Of a stretch of DNA of 64,000 nucleotides, positions 1 through 12,286 are shown piece after piece (the first letter of the stretch is position 1; each line of letters begins with the position of its first letter). The position numbers and the translations under genes are program-made. This stretch comes from Myotis daubentonii (Eukaryota > Chordata > Mammalia > Chiroptera > Vespertilionidae): assembly GCF_963259705.1 (NCBI RefSeq), contig NC_081844.1:42163341-42227340 (forward strand), read 5' to 3'. The notes below the pieces were generated by a model. It had not been told where the DNA came from. It saw only the letters and a program-made list of their open reading frames with translations, and made no database searches.

Positions 1-280
1 GGATATCATGGTGTCTATGCTTGGTATTGCTAAATCAACAGAAAGGAATAGACTGAATAACTTCCTGTGACATAATGAGCTAAGATTTAATGACAGACCC
101 TTACTTTTATGGAGGGTCGAATAAAGGAAATGTAAATTTGAACAATGTGTCTTTAAAACAATCACTGAAAACTACTCGCCTGCTACACAATTCTTTGATT
201 CACATAAGAACACATTTCACAAAGGCAAACCTCCAAACACTAATTTGAGTATTTTATATTACCAGGTAAAAATTATACAG

Positions 281-350
281 CCCATTATGTTTCTTTTTCC
301 CATGGCTATCATAAGCTAACTACAATACCCAACTGCAAGAACATGCAGGA
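281..350 (+). repeat. Unidentified dispersed repeat, copy A
   Basis: About 70 bases here resemble 2383-2455. They share cccattatgtttctttttcc, then a variant of atcataagctaactac, then cccaactgcaagaa. Identity by eye is roughly four bases in five, same orientation. I do not recognise the family. Confidence 0.5.
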
Positions 351-379
351 TAAAATTCAATCCTTTGCTCATTTTAAGA

Positions 380-770
380 TAATTGGTGCTCCTTTTATTT
401 TTGTTATTTTATTATTTTCATTGTGGAAAGAACACACCATGAGATCTACTCTCTTACCAAATTTTTAAGTGTAAATTACATTATTGTTGACTATAGGTAT
501 AGTGTGCACAGATCTCTAAAGTTTTTTCATCTTCCTTGACTGAAATTTTACACCCATTAATTAGTAACTTTCCATTCCACTCCCCTCTCCAGCACCTGGC
601 AACCACCTTCCCGTTCTTTGATTATATAAATTTGACTATTTTAGATACCTTACTAGTATATAAGTGGAATCATGAAGTACATATTTGTCTCTCTGTGATT
701 GACTTATTTCACTTAGTATAATATCTTCAAGGTCATCTGTGTTGTCACATATTGCAGAATAAGTTTTATA
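380..770 (-). mobile_element. L1 LINE 3' end, old (L1M-type)
   Basis: The plus strand reads as the reverse complement of an L1 tail. The recognisable order is the 3' UTR (gatctactctcttacc, about 440), then a C-rich stretch (575-612), then the end of ORF2 (ttcacttagtataat, about 708). It is heavily diverged and no reading frame survives. It is an old 5'-truncated copy. The family is clear, the subfamily is not. Confidence 0.75.
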
Positions 771-1737
771 TAAATAATTGAAGTATAGCACACACACATT
801 ATTAAATAGAGCCTGATTAATTATACAAAGTGACCACAAAATGAGCAAACTTAATGACCACATAGACCAAGAAGTAGAATCTGACCACACTCAGAAGCCC
901 TCTATAAGCCCCCATCCAGTCACAACCACCATCATCTACTCTATAATAAGGTTAACTACAGTAAAAAGAATTAAAATATCACATCTTCTCCTTCCTTTCT
1001 CTTCCCCATGATCACTCACTGTAGTAAAATTCTGGGATGCTTTAATGCATAGGATGACTTCAAATAAAAATTTTAATGCTTTGGGGAAGTAATTTAAAAT
1101 CTCGTTGGAATTCTTTAATTTCCTGGTACAATTTATTCTAACCTTAAATGTTGTGTCTGGGTTTCTTTTCTTCATTTATTTTTTGCCTTTATTTTTGCTT
1201 AGGGAGGCTATACAGAGAAGTTGAAAACCCATAGCAACATGAAAGGAAGTGTGAGGTTGTGGAAAAAAGACAAATATAACTTTTAAGTGTGAAATGTACT
1301 TCATGTCCTTCGACAATGGGAACTTTTCATGGAACAGGTTAATTGGGTATCCTGTGGTGCAGAGGTGCTGCAGTTCACAAGAACTGCTTCACGCTGAAAA
1401 GGATATAACTTGTTACCTTGATATTTCCTATCTACCATCATCAGCTCTTCTGTGTGACTTTTCAACAACAGTTTTCTTTATTATTAAAAAAAAAAATACA
1501 CACACACATTAGTGAAGGGACCAACATATAGCTGCAATAGCTATAATAATAGCTACGTTTGTTCTTTCTTTGCAAAGCAAATATTATGGATTTAAATCTT
1601 CAGAGAATGAAGAATAAAGTGATGCTTATATTGCAATACAGGTTAATACAAGAACAAAATTCTAATGAAGTGCTTGATTAAAGAACTTAATGCTTGTGAC
1701 CTCTGTTTTCTTTTCCTTTCTTCTCTTTTCTTTTGGC
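771..1737. other. Unassigned AT-rich DNA
   Basis: I see no gene or recognisable element. There is an A-run followed by a short CA run at 1487-1508. The small open frames here have no known family signature and are probably chance. Confidence 0.5.
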
Positions 1738-1775
1738 CAATAGGTACTGAGCACTTACTATGTACCAGGCACTTA

Positions 1776-2185
1776 CTTGAGCATCGTCATCCTCTGGCAT
1801 CTAGGACCAGGAACACCTGGTCCATATTCCAGGACTCACTGTGAATACCAAAATCCACAGATGCTCAAGTCCTTTACGTAAAATGGCATAGTATTTTCAT
1901 ATAACCTATGCATATCCTCTCTTATAGTTTAAATAATCTCTAGATCTAGATTACTTATAATACCCAATACAATGTCAATGCTATTCAAAGTTCCTGTTAT
2001 ACTGTATTGTTTAAGGAATAATGCAAGAAATAAAAGTCTGTACATGTTCAGTACAGATGCAACCATTGTAGGCCTAATTGCACAGTACACACATCAACAA
2101 CAATGTAACTTTTTTTTCCAAATTTATTTATCTGTGGTTGGTTGAATCTGCACACTTGGAATCCACAGGTATGGAGGGCCAACTG
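1776..2185. mobile_element. Tigger7/MER44-like DNA transposon remnant
   Basis: The inside matches the MER44/Tigger7 group of pogo-type elements: ccaaaatccacagatgctca, gtctgtacatgttcagtaca and a right end ggagggccaactg. TA dinucleotides flank both ends (1774-1775 and 2186-2187), as expected for this superfamily. The left inverted repeat is strongly decayed. It sits inside an older MIR, so it inserted later than the MIR. Confidence 0.75.
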
Positions 2186-2382
2186 TACTGTACAAGGATT
2201 ATTAACTTTTTACAACAACCCCATAAGGCATGTACTATTACCATCAACTCTTTATAACATTATCACAAAAGACTTGCCTACTATATAGTTCATCGGCTCA
2301 TACAAGAATTTAATATTCCAAAAATGTAAAAATCCACACACAACTTTGGGTATGCCATTTTGTAGATACTAAGAAGTATACA

Positions 2383-2455
2383 CCCATTATGTTTCTTTTT
2401 CCCATAGAAATCATGAGCTGACTGTAGTTCCCAACTGCAGGAAAACACATTTTTG
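2383..2455 (+). repeat. Unidentified dispersed repeat, copy B
   Basis: Second copy of the motif seen at 281-350. It lies inside a block that interrupts a MIR, so it is probably part of an insertion that came after the MIR. Confidence 0.5.
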
Positions 2456-2759
2456 CAGAGGCAAAGAGGTCCAATAACTTGCCCAAGGTCACACAGTAGG
2501 AAGTAGAGTAATCAAGATTTAACTGAGACTCCAGAACCTGTAGTCTTAACTGCTAAGCTACAATGTCTTGTGGAAGCTTTTACTAACAATCACATACCCC
2601 CCAATAATTTCTTAAAACACTTCCTCATGTCATGTAAATATATTTATAACATAATATATATTTTATATCTCCAAACAGATTATAAGTTTTACAGATATGT
2701 ACTGACTCACATTTTATTTCTGAAGTTTCAGAAATGCCACTTTGACAAATTTCAGACAT

Positions 2760-3830
2760 GAAAACTGTAAATTATGAGGAGGTTTAGGAGGATTTAGAGT
2801 AATGGGATGAGGTAGTGTGGGGAACAGATTGCAATCTTCAATACTGTAGTCAAGGTAGGCCCGGTTGAGAAGTGAGATCTGAACAAAGATTTGATGGAGG
2901 AGGGGAGTGAAGGAGTTCACGAAGAGAATATTGGGGGCACGAGGGGTGGGCAGGGCTTCAGACAGAAGTACCAATCAGAGTGAAGGCCCCGAGAAGGGAG
3001 GATGCCTAGCAGCCTAGTGCTACAGAAAAGCAAGTATTTATCTGGAAATGGTGAGGGACGAGAAAAGTAGGAGCTAGGGTCAAATAGGAAAGAGGTTGAA
3101 GACTGATCACAGAAGGCCTTGCACATGCTACAGATACTGGCTTTTACTCTAAGTGAAGTGGGGATTCCCTAGAGGGTTATGAGTTATGTGAAACAACATT
3201 TTAAAAAGATCATTCTGACATCTGTGTTGAGAACAGTCACAGATGGATGAACGTTAAAGCAGAAGACCCTGTGTTGCCTGATCCACTAATCCAGGCAAGA
3301 AATGATTTTTAAAATTAACAAGATGTTAGCTACCAGGGGTGGGCAAACTTTTTGACTCGAGGGCCATAATGGGTTCTTAAACTGGACCGGAGGGCCGGAA
3401 CAAAAGCATGGATGGAGTGTTTGTGTGAACTAATATAAATTCAAAGTAAACATCATTACATAAAAGGGTACGGTCTTTTTTTTTTTTTTTAGTTTTATTC
3501 ATTTCAAACAGGGCCGGATCCGGCCCGCGGGCCGTAGTTTGCCCACGGCTGTATTAGACGTACTAAGAAAGGATCAGATTCCAGATATATTTTGAAGTTT
3601 AAAGAGGTACTCCAAGGTTTTCAGACAGAGTGGTTAGTAGGATAGAGTTACTATCAAATGAGACAGCAAATGGCTGCTCATGGAATACGTTTGGATGGGA
3701 GAAGAAATCAAAAGTTAAGTTTGGACATGTTGAGAGTGAGGTAATTATACATCCAAGTAAAGAATTCAGCAGAAACATGGAATGTATGAGTCTAGAGCTT
3801 GGCAGAGAAATCATGTGGAAAATACACATT
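2760..3830 (-). mobile_element. L2 LINE fragment, split by a hAT MITE
   Basis: The plus strand matches the reverse complement of L2: ggcttttactctaagtgaag (3140), aaaagatcattctgacatct (3204), ttcagattccagatatatt (3574) and aagtttggacatgttgagag (3716). The reverse transcriptase frame of L2 would run on the minus strand but is destroyed. A 218-bp hAT element at 3334-3551 separates the two halves. Confidence 0.75.
3334..3551. mobile_element. hAT-type non-autonomous element
   Basis: The ends are imperfect inverted repeats, caggggtgggcaaac on the left and gtttgcccacggctg on the right. Next to the right end lie the GC-rich ccggcccgcgggccg block and an inner poly-T, typical of short mammalian hAT MITEs. 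The element interrupts an L2. No clean 8-bp duplication is left, so the insertion is old or its edges have decayed. Confidence 0.75.
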
Positions 3831-4599
3831 TGTTGTGAAATACTAATCATTTCTACACATGGAAAAGCAAGTAATCAGAACAGGAAATATTCCCTATAGG
3901 TGTGTAAGGATGACAACTTTGATAGAGTTTTGGGTGCAGGAAGGAGGGAAGTTAAGGAAGGTGGTATAATTTGAGCACATTTAAAGACCTCTGAGGGGCA
4001 TCCGAGGGCAAAATGCCTCCATGTACCTTTATCTCAACACAGAAAGACACGTTATTACCATTATTGCTTTTATGGTGGAGGCCAAGAAGATGTAAGGAGG
4101 TGAGATGACATGGCAAGGATTGCACAGTGAATTTAGCCAGAACTTGCAACTGGCTATTCACATTTCTCTCCAGTATGGCTTTCGGCTTCCTTTCAAAATA
4201 GGAAACTACAAAGCAAGGTGCAGGAGTTCTAAAAGAGACAAACACAAGGGAAGTAAGGGATGCTTGGCCAAATGTACATATCTCATTTGCTTGCCTAGCA
4301 TCAACCTCTGTACATTAGGAGGTACTACTGAATTAGACTAAGAAGTCTCCTTTCTCTGTGGATTCATATGAAAGACATCTATCTAAATCAGTTTAGACCA
4401 ATCCTAAATCAAGGTGGGAAAATGTCTAGATAAGTTTTAGATGTTTATCATCGATAAATCAATGAAAACATCATGTAGCTTCCTTAATTTATATTTCCAA
4501 CCAGAGAACAGCTAAGTTGCTAAACTTTTATTTTTTTATAACTATTTTTAAAATTTAATTTATTTAAGTTAAAATTTAAAAATCCACAAACAAAAAAAC

Positions 4600-5170
4600 A
4601 ACAACAGGTTACTCATGTCTTCCACGCCCGACCTTTTGCTTCTGGCAATCACCCATCTGTTCTCTGTATCTTTGAGCTTGCCTGTGTGTGTGCTTTCTTT
4701 TTTTCTTTTTTCGATCCCATGTATAAGAAAAATTATAAGGTATTTGTCTTTCTCTGATTTATTTTACTTAGCATAATGCCCTCAAGGTCCATTCATGTTG
4801 CTGAAAATGGCAAGATTTCATTCTTTTTTTATGGCTGAATAATATTCCATTGTATATATGGAATATATACAATATTTTTTCAATTCATCCATCAATAGAC
4901 CTTTAGGTTATTTCCATATCTTGGTTATTGATAATTCTGCAATGAACATAGGAATGCATATAGCTTTTCAAGTTAGTGTTTTCATCTTCCGATAAATACC
5001 CAGAAGTGGAATTACTGGATCATAAGGTAGGTAGTTCTATTTGCAGTTTCTTGAGGAACTTCATGCTGTTTTCCATAGTGGCGGCACCAACTTACATTCC
5101 CATGAACAGTGCATGAGGGTTCCCTTTTGTTTACCTCTTCACCAATACTTGTTATTTATTATCTTTTTTT
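4600..5170 (-). mobile_element. L1 LINE 3' fragment
   Basis: The plus strand is the reverse complement of the end of L1 ORF2 and the start of its 3' UTR: tattttacttagcataatgc (4758), ctgaataatattccattgt (4834), cccagaagtggaattactgg (4999) and gttttccatagtggcggc (5069). It is 5'-truncated with no open frame. The old mammalian L1 class is certain, the subfamily is not. Confidence 0.85.
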
Positions 5171-5282
5171 GTCCTTTTAAAATATATTTTATTGATTTTT
5201 CATTCATTTGGTAAAAACATACTGTGAGTTAGCTCTATGCTAGGCACAGAGGATGCAAAATCAGAGAAAAGATCAGAGGTTC

Positions 5283-5492
5283 ACCCAGCCAGCGTGGCTC
5301 AGTGGTTGAGCATCTACTTATAAACCAGGAAGTCATGGTTGATTCCCAGTCAGGGCACATGCCTGGATTGCAGGCTCCATCCCCAGTAGGGGGCATGCAG
5401 GAGGCAGCCGATCAATGATTCTCTCTCATCATTGATGTTTCTCTCTTTCCCTCTCCCTTCCTCTCTGAAATCAATAAAAATATATTTTTAAA
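5283..5492 (+). mobile_element. Ves SINE (bat tRNA-derived SINE)
   Basis: The tRNA-like head contains a degenerate A box (gtggctcagtggttgagc, 5294) and B box (ggttgattcccagtcag, 5338). It is followed by the Ves body (gcaggaggcagccgatcaatg, 5397), a CT-rich stretch and an A-rich tail. A 16-bp direct repeat flanks it: aaaagatcagaggttc at 5267-5282 and a one-mismatch copy at 5493-5508. This indicates L1-driven retroposition. Confidence 0.9.
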
Positions 5493-5499
5493 AAAAGAT

Positions 5500-6095
5500 C
5501 AGAAGTTCCCAAACTTTCTCAATCCAAGGCTTCATGGCAGTCTTACTGTCTTGATCACATTTTTTTTTTATAGAGTCCCTATGCCAAAGGTATTTTAGCA
5601 GTTCCCTTCAATAAGTAATTAGGTTCAAAAACCTTAAAATGATTCATGCCTTACAACAGAGTCTGCATTTGAAATTTTAATATATATAAATTGAAAGAAA
5701 ATATTATTTTATTTCATTTTTATATAAAAACAATTACTAACAGAATGTGCAAGCCTGTTGGGCCCTGCGCTACTTCTCAAACCTTCTCAAACTTCCCAAA
5801 CAACTTCTCAAGGCCGGGAATCAAACCTCAGACACCACCTGTTCCACATCGATTTCCTCTTCCACATTGATTTTCACATGGCACTTGTTTTTATCACTGG
5901 ATGTGCAGAAAACAAGCTTCACAAAGATATGGCATCATCAAAAGGAATGCAGTGTGATCAAATACTGAAATTGTGGACTGCTTTCAGCTAATAGTCTATA
6001 TAGTCTCTGACAAATGTCATTGTGTTTCCCTCAAAAATTTAAAGTCCCCTGAATGCCCCTATGAATTCATTATAGTGCTAATTTAGGAACCATGG
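5500..6095. mobile_element. Possible old hAT/Charlie-like element
   Basis: The left edge (cagaagttcccaaactt) and right edge (taggaaccatg) look like decayed Charlie-type inverted repeats, and the inside is AT-rich with no coding potential. The left edge was the target of the Ves insertion just before it. No target duplication is visible, so this call is tentative. Confidence 0.35.
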
Positions 6096-7800
6096 GTCTC
6101 TAGATTAATAAGTAGCCCATATTAAGAGACAAGATTAAACACAAAAAGAAATCATTACAATCCAATAAGGAAAGTGCTGTATTATAAGAAGACAAGAATA
6201 AAAGTAATATAGAAAGTTGAACCATATTTGATAAAGAATTGGGTTAAATAGCAAAGGGAATAGATAAAAATCAATTGGAGATGGGTTACTAACATGGGGA
6301 AATATACATGGACAATTATTTGGTCATTCAACATTATTGAAACACCCTCTGTATGTCCAGCAGACATTAGATGTCAGAGCAAGAAAAAAAAAGAGAAACA
6401 TCCAACTGTAAATGTCCCCCAATTCTTACCATCTCCAACATGTCCCTTGGGCACAGTGATTCTGTGGTAGCACTACAACTAGAATGGTGCCTGGCATGTA
6501 GTGGCTGCCTAAAAAATAACTGTATGTTAATTAGAAGAGATCGTGCATATGGGAATAATTTAAGAAGTCACATGTGTAAGACATCAACTAGTGCATACAC
6601 AATCATTTATTATTTATATTAAGCATGCTACCAAAAAGGGAAGCATATAGTAAGAGGCCTCACAAATCCAACTGAGGGCAGAAGATAAAAAGTGATGCAG
6701 TTGGAAGTGTTGCTGGAAAAATTAGTGGGTCCAATTTCCCCAACTTGCACAGGAGAGTGAATGGTTTTTATTGGTGCAAAATTATATTTCTCAGGTTGTA
6801 AAGCCCCATGTCCCTTAACCTAGTCCTGTAAGGGGTGTAGATGGGGTCCGCAAAGCCAAAAGGAGGGCAAATGTCCAGAGTGTCCTGCTCCATGGTGGAA
6901 TTGGGTGTGAGGAAGTATCAGACTAGATTCAGTCCATCAGTCCATTATGTGGGCCCCCCATGGCCGTGAGCCACATGGGTGCAGGGGAGCACACCTCCAG
7001 GAGGGCAGGCAAACAGCAAGAGAGAAGCCAAGAGCCAGGGGCCCCTTTGTTCAGTAACTTAAATGTTCAACCTTCCTATTCTGGCCACTGATTTGTTCCC
7101 AGGTACCCAGATCTTACTGGACATGTGTCTATTGTCCAGTCCCTTTCCCCCACAATTTGTAGGCAATAGACCTGGAGAGTGTTAACTGCAGCTTCCTGGC
7201 AAAGCTGTATAAATGACACATCTATATTATTCAGCCTTCCCTTTGCTCCTTTCCTGTTAAATAATAAGCAGGTTATTATAACAATATCAGAATAAAACAA
7301 ATCTACTCAATCAAAATTTAGCACAAATATTTTGAAAAGACGTTGACAATGTAAATTCTATGAGATTTCTTTTAAACAAAGTAAAATCCTTAATGGATCA
7401 AAATCATATCTACATTGACAATGGGAGAAATGGTTTCATGGGCCATGTCACAGGTGGTCTATAGTGAGGTGCATGTGTAGCTAAAAGAGGGGGACATAAT
7501 TTTCCTCAGCTAACCCAGCCTGAATCAAAATCACATGCAGCAGTGGGCATACCTGGCAGAGATCTGCCCATTCATACAACTTTAGATAACTTGCTTAGTG
7601 ATGGTTTTGTTGGGAGGAAAAACTCTACTCTTTTAGGTTCAGTGATGGGGGAGAGGCCTTGGAACTAAACTATCATGAGACAGATTATCAAAAGAAAAGA
7701 TAAATTCAATCATGTGCACATAAGAATGTAACTCAAAAGCATGGTTAGAATTTGGGGCTTCTATACCATCTTATTAGAGGAAGGGAGAGGAAGAAGGACA
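6096..7800. other. Unassigned DNA
   Basis: I see no gene. The part at 6715-7100 is richer in GC and could be a decayed LTR, but I cannot place it in a family. Confidence 0.4.
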
Positions 7801-7987
7801 CTTATTTAGCTCAGACAACCCAATACTTCTTGTACTGATGGAAAAGGAAGTATATTACAAGTTAGCATTTTTAGCAACCAATGAATATTTTCCTTAGCTC
7901 ATCATGCTTCACTTTTTTTTTCCTTTACATAAGCAGGGATGGAATTTGATGAGTGATGAGGCAGAGAAAGGCTGAGCATTAAGAGTT
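7801..7987 (+). repeat. Long inverted duplication, left arm
   Basis: These 187 bases recur as the reverse complement at 8705-8888. By eye about 94 percent of bases agree, with one 3-base gap (tgt at 7830-7833) and a few substitutions. The arm includes tttagcaaccaatga and ggaatttgatgagtgatgag. It does not resemble any repeat family I know. Confidence 0.9.
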
Positions 7988-8704
7988 ATTTTTGGAGAGA
8001 TAAAGGGCACTCAGGAAAAAAGAGGTATGACAAGAGTCTGCTAAGTTGGTGGCTTTTATTAATCTTCTTATGCTATGAATTTGAGCCCATGAAATACACA
8101 AACTCAAAAGTGATACACCTTCCCCCAAGACAACACACAGAGCATTTGTATGCATAACGGACTACACAGAGAGATGGAGAAACTGAACATCAGAGAAGTG
8201 CAAATAAGCATTAGACCTCCCTACTGAGCAAGTCCTTCCACTGCCCTCACCACTGGAGTTTTTCATCTGTTAAGGCCCCTGTTAGAGCTGATTTTCCCCG
8301 GCTGCTGTCCTTCCTGTGTCCACTCATTTCCACTCTCCCAGCTTCCCCTGGAATTACCATTCCTTTTTTGTATATAATACAGATTAATCCAATACCTTCA
8401 GCCCCTGCTCCCAAACTCAGATCCAAGCTCACATTTGACAACAAAATCCATTAGCATACTCAACTGAACCAAAGGTGACATTTATATAATTAGCAAAACA
8501 AAAGATTGGTAAAGGCTCCCTTGAAAGACAGTTCATAATTTAATATCAATTTCCTTTCTCACCATTCCACTGGACATCAGTATTCTAATTTTTTTTTCTG
8601 AAGACCAGGTTCAGTTAATGACCTTCCACATTTGTCCCTGAATGGTTCTCCACACTGCAGTTTCTCAGCATCTCCCCGCCTCCTGAGGGAGCCTCAAGAA
8701 ACCA
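7988..8704. other. 717-bp spacer between inverted arms
   Basis: Unique-looking sequence with no recognised element and no convincing coding frame. A transcript crossing it could fold into a stem of about 185 bp with this stretch as the loop. Confidence 0.6.
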
Positions 8705-8888
8705 AACTCTTAATGTTCTGCCTTTCTCTGCCTCATCACTCATCAAATTCCATCCCCGCTTATGTAAAGGGGAAAAAAAGTGAAGCATGATGAGCTAAGG
8801 AAAATAATCATTGGTTGCTAAAAATGCTAACTTGTAATCTACTTCCTTTTCCATCAGTAGAAGTGTTGGGTTGTCTGAGCTAAAATAA
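8705..8888 (-). repeat. Long inverted duplication, right arm
   Basis: Reverse complement of 7801-7987. The match starts at aactcttaatg and ends at gagctaaaataa. Outside the arms the flanks are unrelated, and no target-site duplication is seen at the outer edges. Confidence 0.9.
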
Positions 8889-9857
8889 TCAGAACTGCGA
8901 TTTGATAGATTCCATTTCAGCATAAGAAATTATTTTAATGAGAAGCCTTGTCAGTCTCTAAAATGTTCTATATGCAATTTAATGGCCTGCTTAGTTTGGT
9001 TTTTAACAGGAATGCAAAAACAATTCCCATACTTCTACATTTTTAAAAAGATGCTTTTTCATCTCCTGTAAAGGTCCCTCAAGAAAACATAAGTATTAAG
9101 CGTGCGTGAGCTGATACCTGTGAACCAGACAGAAGAAAGCTGGGCCTTTTAAGTGAGAAAGGAAGGAAATTGCCATAAGATAGGAGTCCCTGCAACCCTC
9201 AGTGTGTAGGTAGGTGAATTCATGGTTACTTTTGATCTCAGCTGGAACCAGGTAGGACTGTGCTTGCAATTCATTAGGCAGGCAATTACCAGTAATGAGA
9301 AGTTTCACCAGAAACACAGCAACTGCTTTTCAAGACTATTTTAAAATTATAACAGCAATAGTTACCTGTCAGGAAATTACTAATAGATGAGTGGCAACAA
9401 GAATACATTAACAAGCAGAGTTTAAAGTCGAGAGAAATTTATAAAGTTCTTTCTTTGTTACATTCTTGGAAAAAATCAATACACAGTGTAGAGAGACAAA
9501 TGGATCAACAGCAATGATTTTGGGACATGCTGTTCTGACTCACATATTATCAGTCCATAGATTTATTCGTACAAACTGAAATTCCATCCACTCCTTCTGC
9601 AAGAAATGGTTTAATTATAAAGCCAGAGCACAGGAAGTAATACCTCCAGGTGCTTATGTTTTCTGTCCAATATAATGCTGCCCTCCTATGGAAACAGACA
9701 CAAGCCCCCTCATCTTAGATCCTGACATTTCTTTTCACTTGTTTCAGGCTTATCACCAGATATTTCAGGAAAATAGAAGAGTTTTAGAAAGTTATGAGAA
9801 AACAAATCTCCTATAGTTTTGAACTTAGCAGAGAATACTGTTTACATTTATAAAAGA
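8889..9857. other. Unassigned DNA
   Basis: No gene, RNA gene or recognisable mobile element is seen here. Confidence 0.5.
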
Positions 9858-10232
9858 CCAGTGACTGGGTGCACGGATTCATGCACATTGAAAGGAAGTT
9901 AATTAGAAGGTGGCCGGCGGGTTGGCACTGGGCGAGAAGGGCTGGACTTCAAACCTCCCGCGGTCCCTCCCCAGCCGACAGCACCTGGGGCGCTGAGGCT
10001 TGAAGGGCATCTGGGGAGTGAATGGGGTCCTTGTGGCAGGTGGAGTCCCTCAGCCTGGCTTGTGGGGATCAGGCCAAAACCAGCTCTCTGACATCCTCCA
10101 AGGGGTCCCGGAGTGAGAGAGGGCACTCTGCAAGTTGCTGCATTAAGCATCTGCCCCCTGATGATCAGTGAGCGTCATACCTACCGGCAAGTAGGATGGT
10201 TGGATGGTCGCTTAGCCTTTTTTTTATATAGA
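9858..10232 (-). mobile_element. HeliBat-type non-autonomous Helitron
   Basis: Read on the minus strand it starts TCTATATAAAAAAAAAGGCT and ends with the terminal palindrome (ggtgcacggattcatgcac, 9868-9886 on the plus strand) and CTGG, a one-base change from the usual CTAG. The flanking bases fit insertion between A and T. No Rep/helicase coding is present. Helitrons leave no target duplication, and none is seen. Confidence 0.8.
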
Positions 10233-10304
10233 TGTGTGATCAGCTGCACTCTGGAACATGCCAAGGCTACTACTGCTATGGAGTAAGTCTCTGTAACTAG
10301 GCTA

Positions 10305-10623
10305 TCTACACTAATAAAAGAGAAACATGCAAATTGGTGTCACTCCACTATGCCCAGCAGCCAATCAGGATGAGTATGCAAATTAACCCAACAAAGATGG
10401 CAGTTAATTTGCATATACAGCCACGGAGCGAAGACTGAAGGCTCCGCCCGAGCGAAGACTGAAGACAACTGAAGACTGAAAATGACTGAAGACTGAAGAG
10501 GCTTGGCTTCTCCACTGCGGCCGGAGCCAAGTCCTGGGTCCCAGGTGCCAGAGGAAAACCAGTGCCGGCAGCCAGGGGAAGGAAGGCCTATTGCACGAAT
10601 CTCTTTGTGCAACTGGCCTCTAG
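10305..10623 (+). mobile_element. HeliBat-type non-autonomous Helitron
   Basis: The 5' end is TCTACACTAATAAAAGAG after a host A, and the 3' end is ggcctCTAG followed by a host T. The 3' hairpin is ttgcac..gtgcaa (10591-10612). The inside carries the aatttgcatat block common to bat Helitrons and a run of gaagactgaag units (about 10432-10500), perhaps a short local expansion. Confidence 0.9.
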
Positions 10624-12278
10624 TCATTAACATAAAAAGGCATGTTTATTGGCTGCTAATGCTTATATTGTAATAAGGTGGCTTGAAACATTATGCTATA
10701 CCTACCTGATCAATTTCAGAAAGTGTGAAGTAGAAAGCACATCCCAGTAGACTTCTAAAACAGCAATATTTGGAATTTGAAATATAGAAGATTGCAGGCA
10801 AATAGTCAAGTATGTATATCATGTGCAGTTTATGTGGATAAAAAACCATAATGAAAATCAAGTTAGATGAGTGCATTACAGGGCATATCTGTTTGAGTTC
10901 TTGTTGTATGATATATGCACTTATTACCATAAGCCATAAGATGCAATGAACATATCAATCACCTGGCCAGCTTAGCTATCACACACAAAGTTCTGCTTAT
11001 GCTGTAAAATAAAATAAAGCTATTAATTTCTTTGCCTCAGCCAATGAGCCAAAACCATGAAAATGAATTGTCATTGTAAACACTTGCTATTATCACTCCT
11101 CGAATATTTATTAAAATATGTGAGCCTGGCAAGTCTAAACATATGAACTCTTGATTTTCTCTACACAGCAGTTGGCCTCAGTTGATTCCCCTTCGCTGAG
11201 TGTTGTTTTTTTTTATCTCATAAATTCTAACATGAAAAGTTTAACTCCAGAGGGGGAAAAAAACAGCCAAGTCCAGTACCGCAATTTATGATGGATATAA
11301 ATCTGAGTCATTTCAGCATCACTGTTCATATATGATGAAGAACAAGTCTTATTGATTCCCACAAGTCTAATCCAGTGCTAGTTCCCTTGGGACCTAATGA
11401 AACCCAGGCATTTTCTTGCATTATAAAGAATCTGTCACTTCAATAGCAATACATTCATAGCTGTTTCTCAGAAGTCTACTAAAACTTATGGCTCTTTTAG
11501 TAAGACTTTAATATTTGGTACAATAAAACAAAATACAGTACAAATTATTGTTTTACCTTCTGCTCTACATAACTATAATTACTTCCTTTAGGAATACGGG
11601 CTGGCCTTTTGTCAGTTTGCTACTCCTTACTATTTTCAAATGAAGCCATAAACAGTGTTGAGATGAAAGATTTGAGTAAAGAGTTTTTAAATCACCAATG
11701 TGAACAGGCTAAAAATAGCAGCAGCAGCACTTAAAATACAGAAAAATACAGATGGATACTCAGATACCTGTGGTTAGAGAACCTCTTAAGAAGGTGAGCA
11801 TAGAGTACACTCAGGTATAACTGTATCAAACAGTTATTATTTATTTCAGGGCTCGAAGTGCAACAACAGCAGTAAGAGCAGCTATTAGCTATTAAATTGG
11901 TTTCTTTCAGGTGATTAGGAATTTAATAACATTACCGAATTTAATCCTCAGTAATCCCGTGAGGCAAATATTTTTATTGTCCCCATGTCTAGAAGAAAAA
12001 TAAAACTTAACAAGTTTGTTCTGATAACAACAGATTGTTGTTATAAGGGAGGGGCAATTGTAGTTGTCTGTCCTGTTCTGTTTCCAGGGATTCACATCAA
12101 CCCCTTAGGAAAAGAGAACCTAATAAAAGAAGCAGCTAACACTGAAAATATCTGAGAGGCACCACAAGCATATGGCCGCATCTCATTGAAACCCACAGGA
12201 AGATAGTAGTCCAATATGGAGAGGAGCACTGTTGCAATCTGAAAGCTAAAAGATTGGTGTGTACTCCAAATGCCCTCT
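10624..12278. other. Unassigned AT-rich DNA
   Basis: No gene or recent repeat was recognised. 11090-11450 is repeat-free and could hold conserved non-coding sequence, but this cannot be judged from a single genome. Confidence 0.45.
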
Positions 12279-12286
12279 GTCTAGAA

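Larger units (their letters stand above)
1738..2565 (-). repeat. MIR SINE, split by a Tigger and a second insert
   Basis: 1738-1773 reads as MIR (ggtactgagcacttactatg) and the match resumes at 2188 (acaaccccataaggcatgta). It ends with aacttgcccaaggtcacaca (about 2477) and gactccagaacctgtagtct (about 2528), the reverse complement of the MIR core and tRNA head. Two foreign blocks interrupt it: the Tigger at 1776-2185 and a stretch at about 2272-2455 that carries copy B of an unidentified repeat. Confidence 0.75.

Noticed and set aside
10348..10633. Minus-strand frames of 60-97 codons
   Set aside because: They fall inside the Helitron at 10305-10623 and include its end signals.
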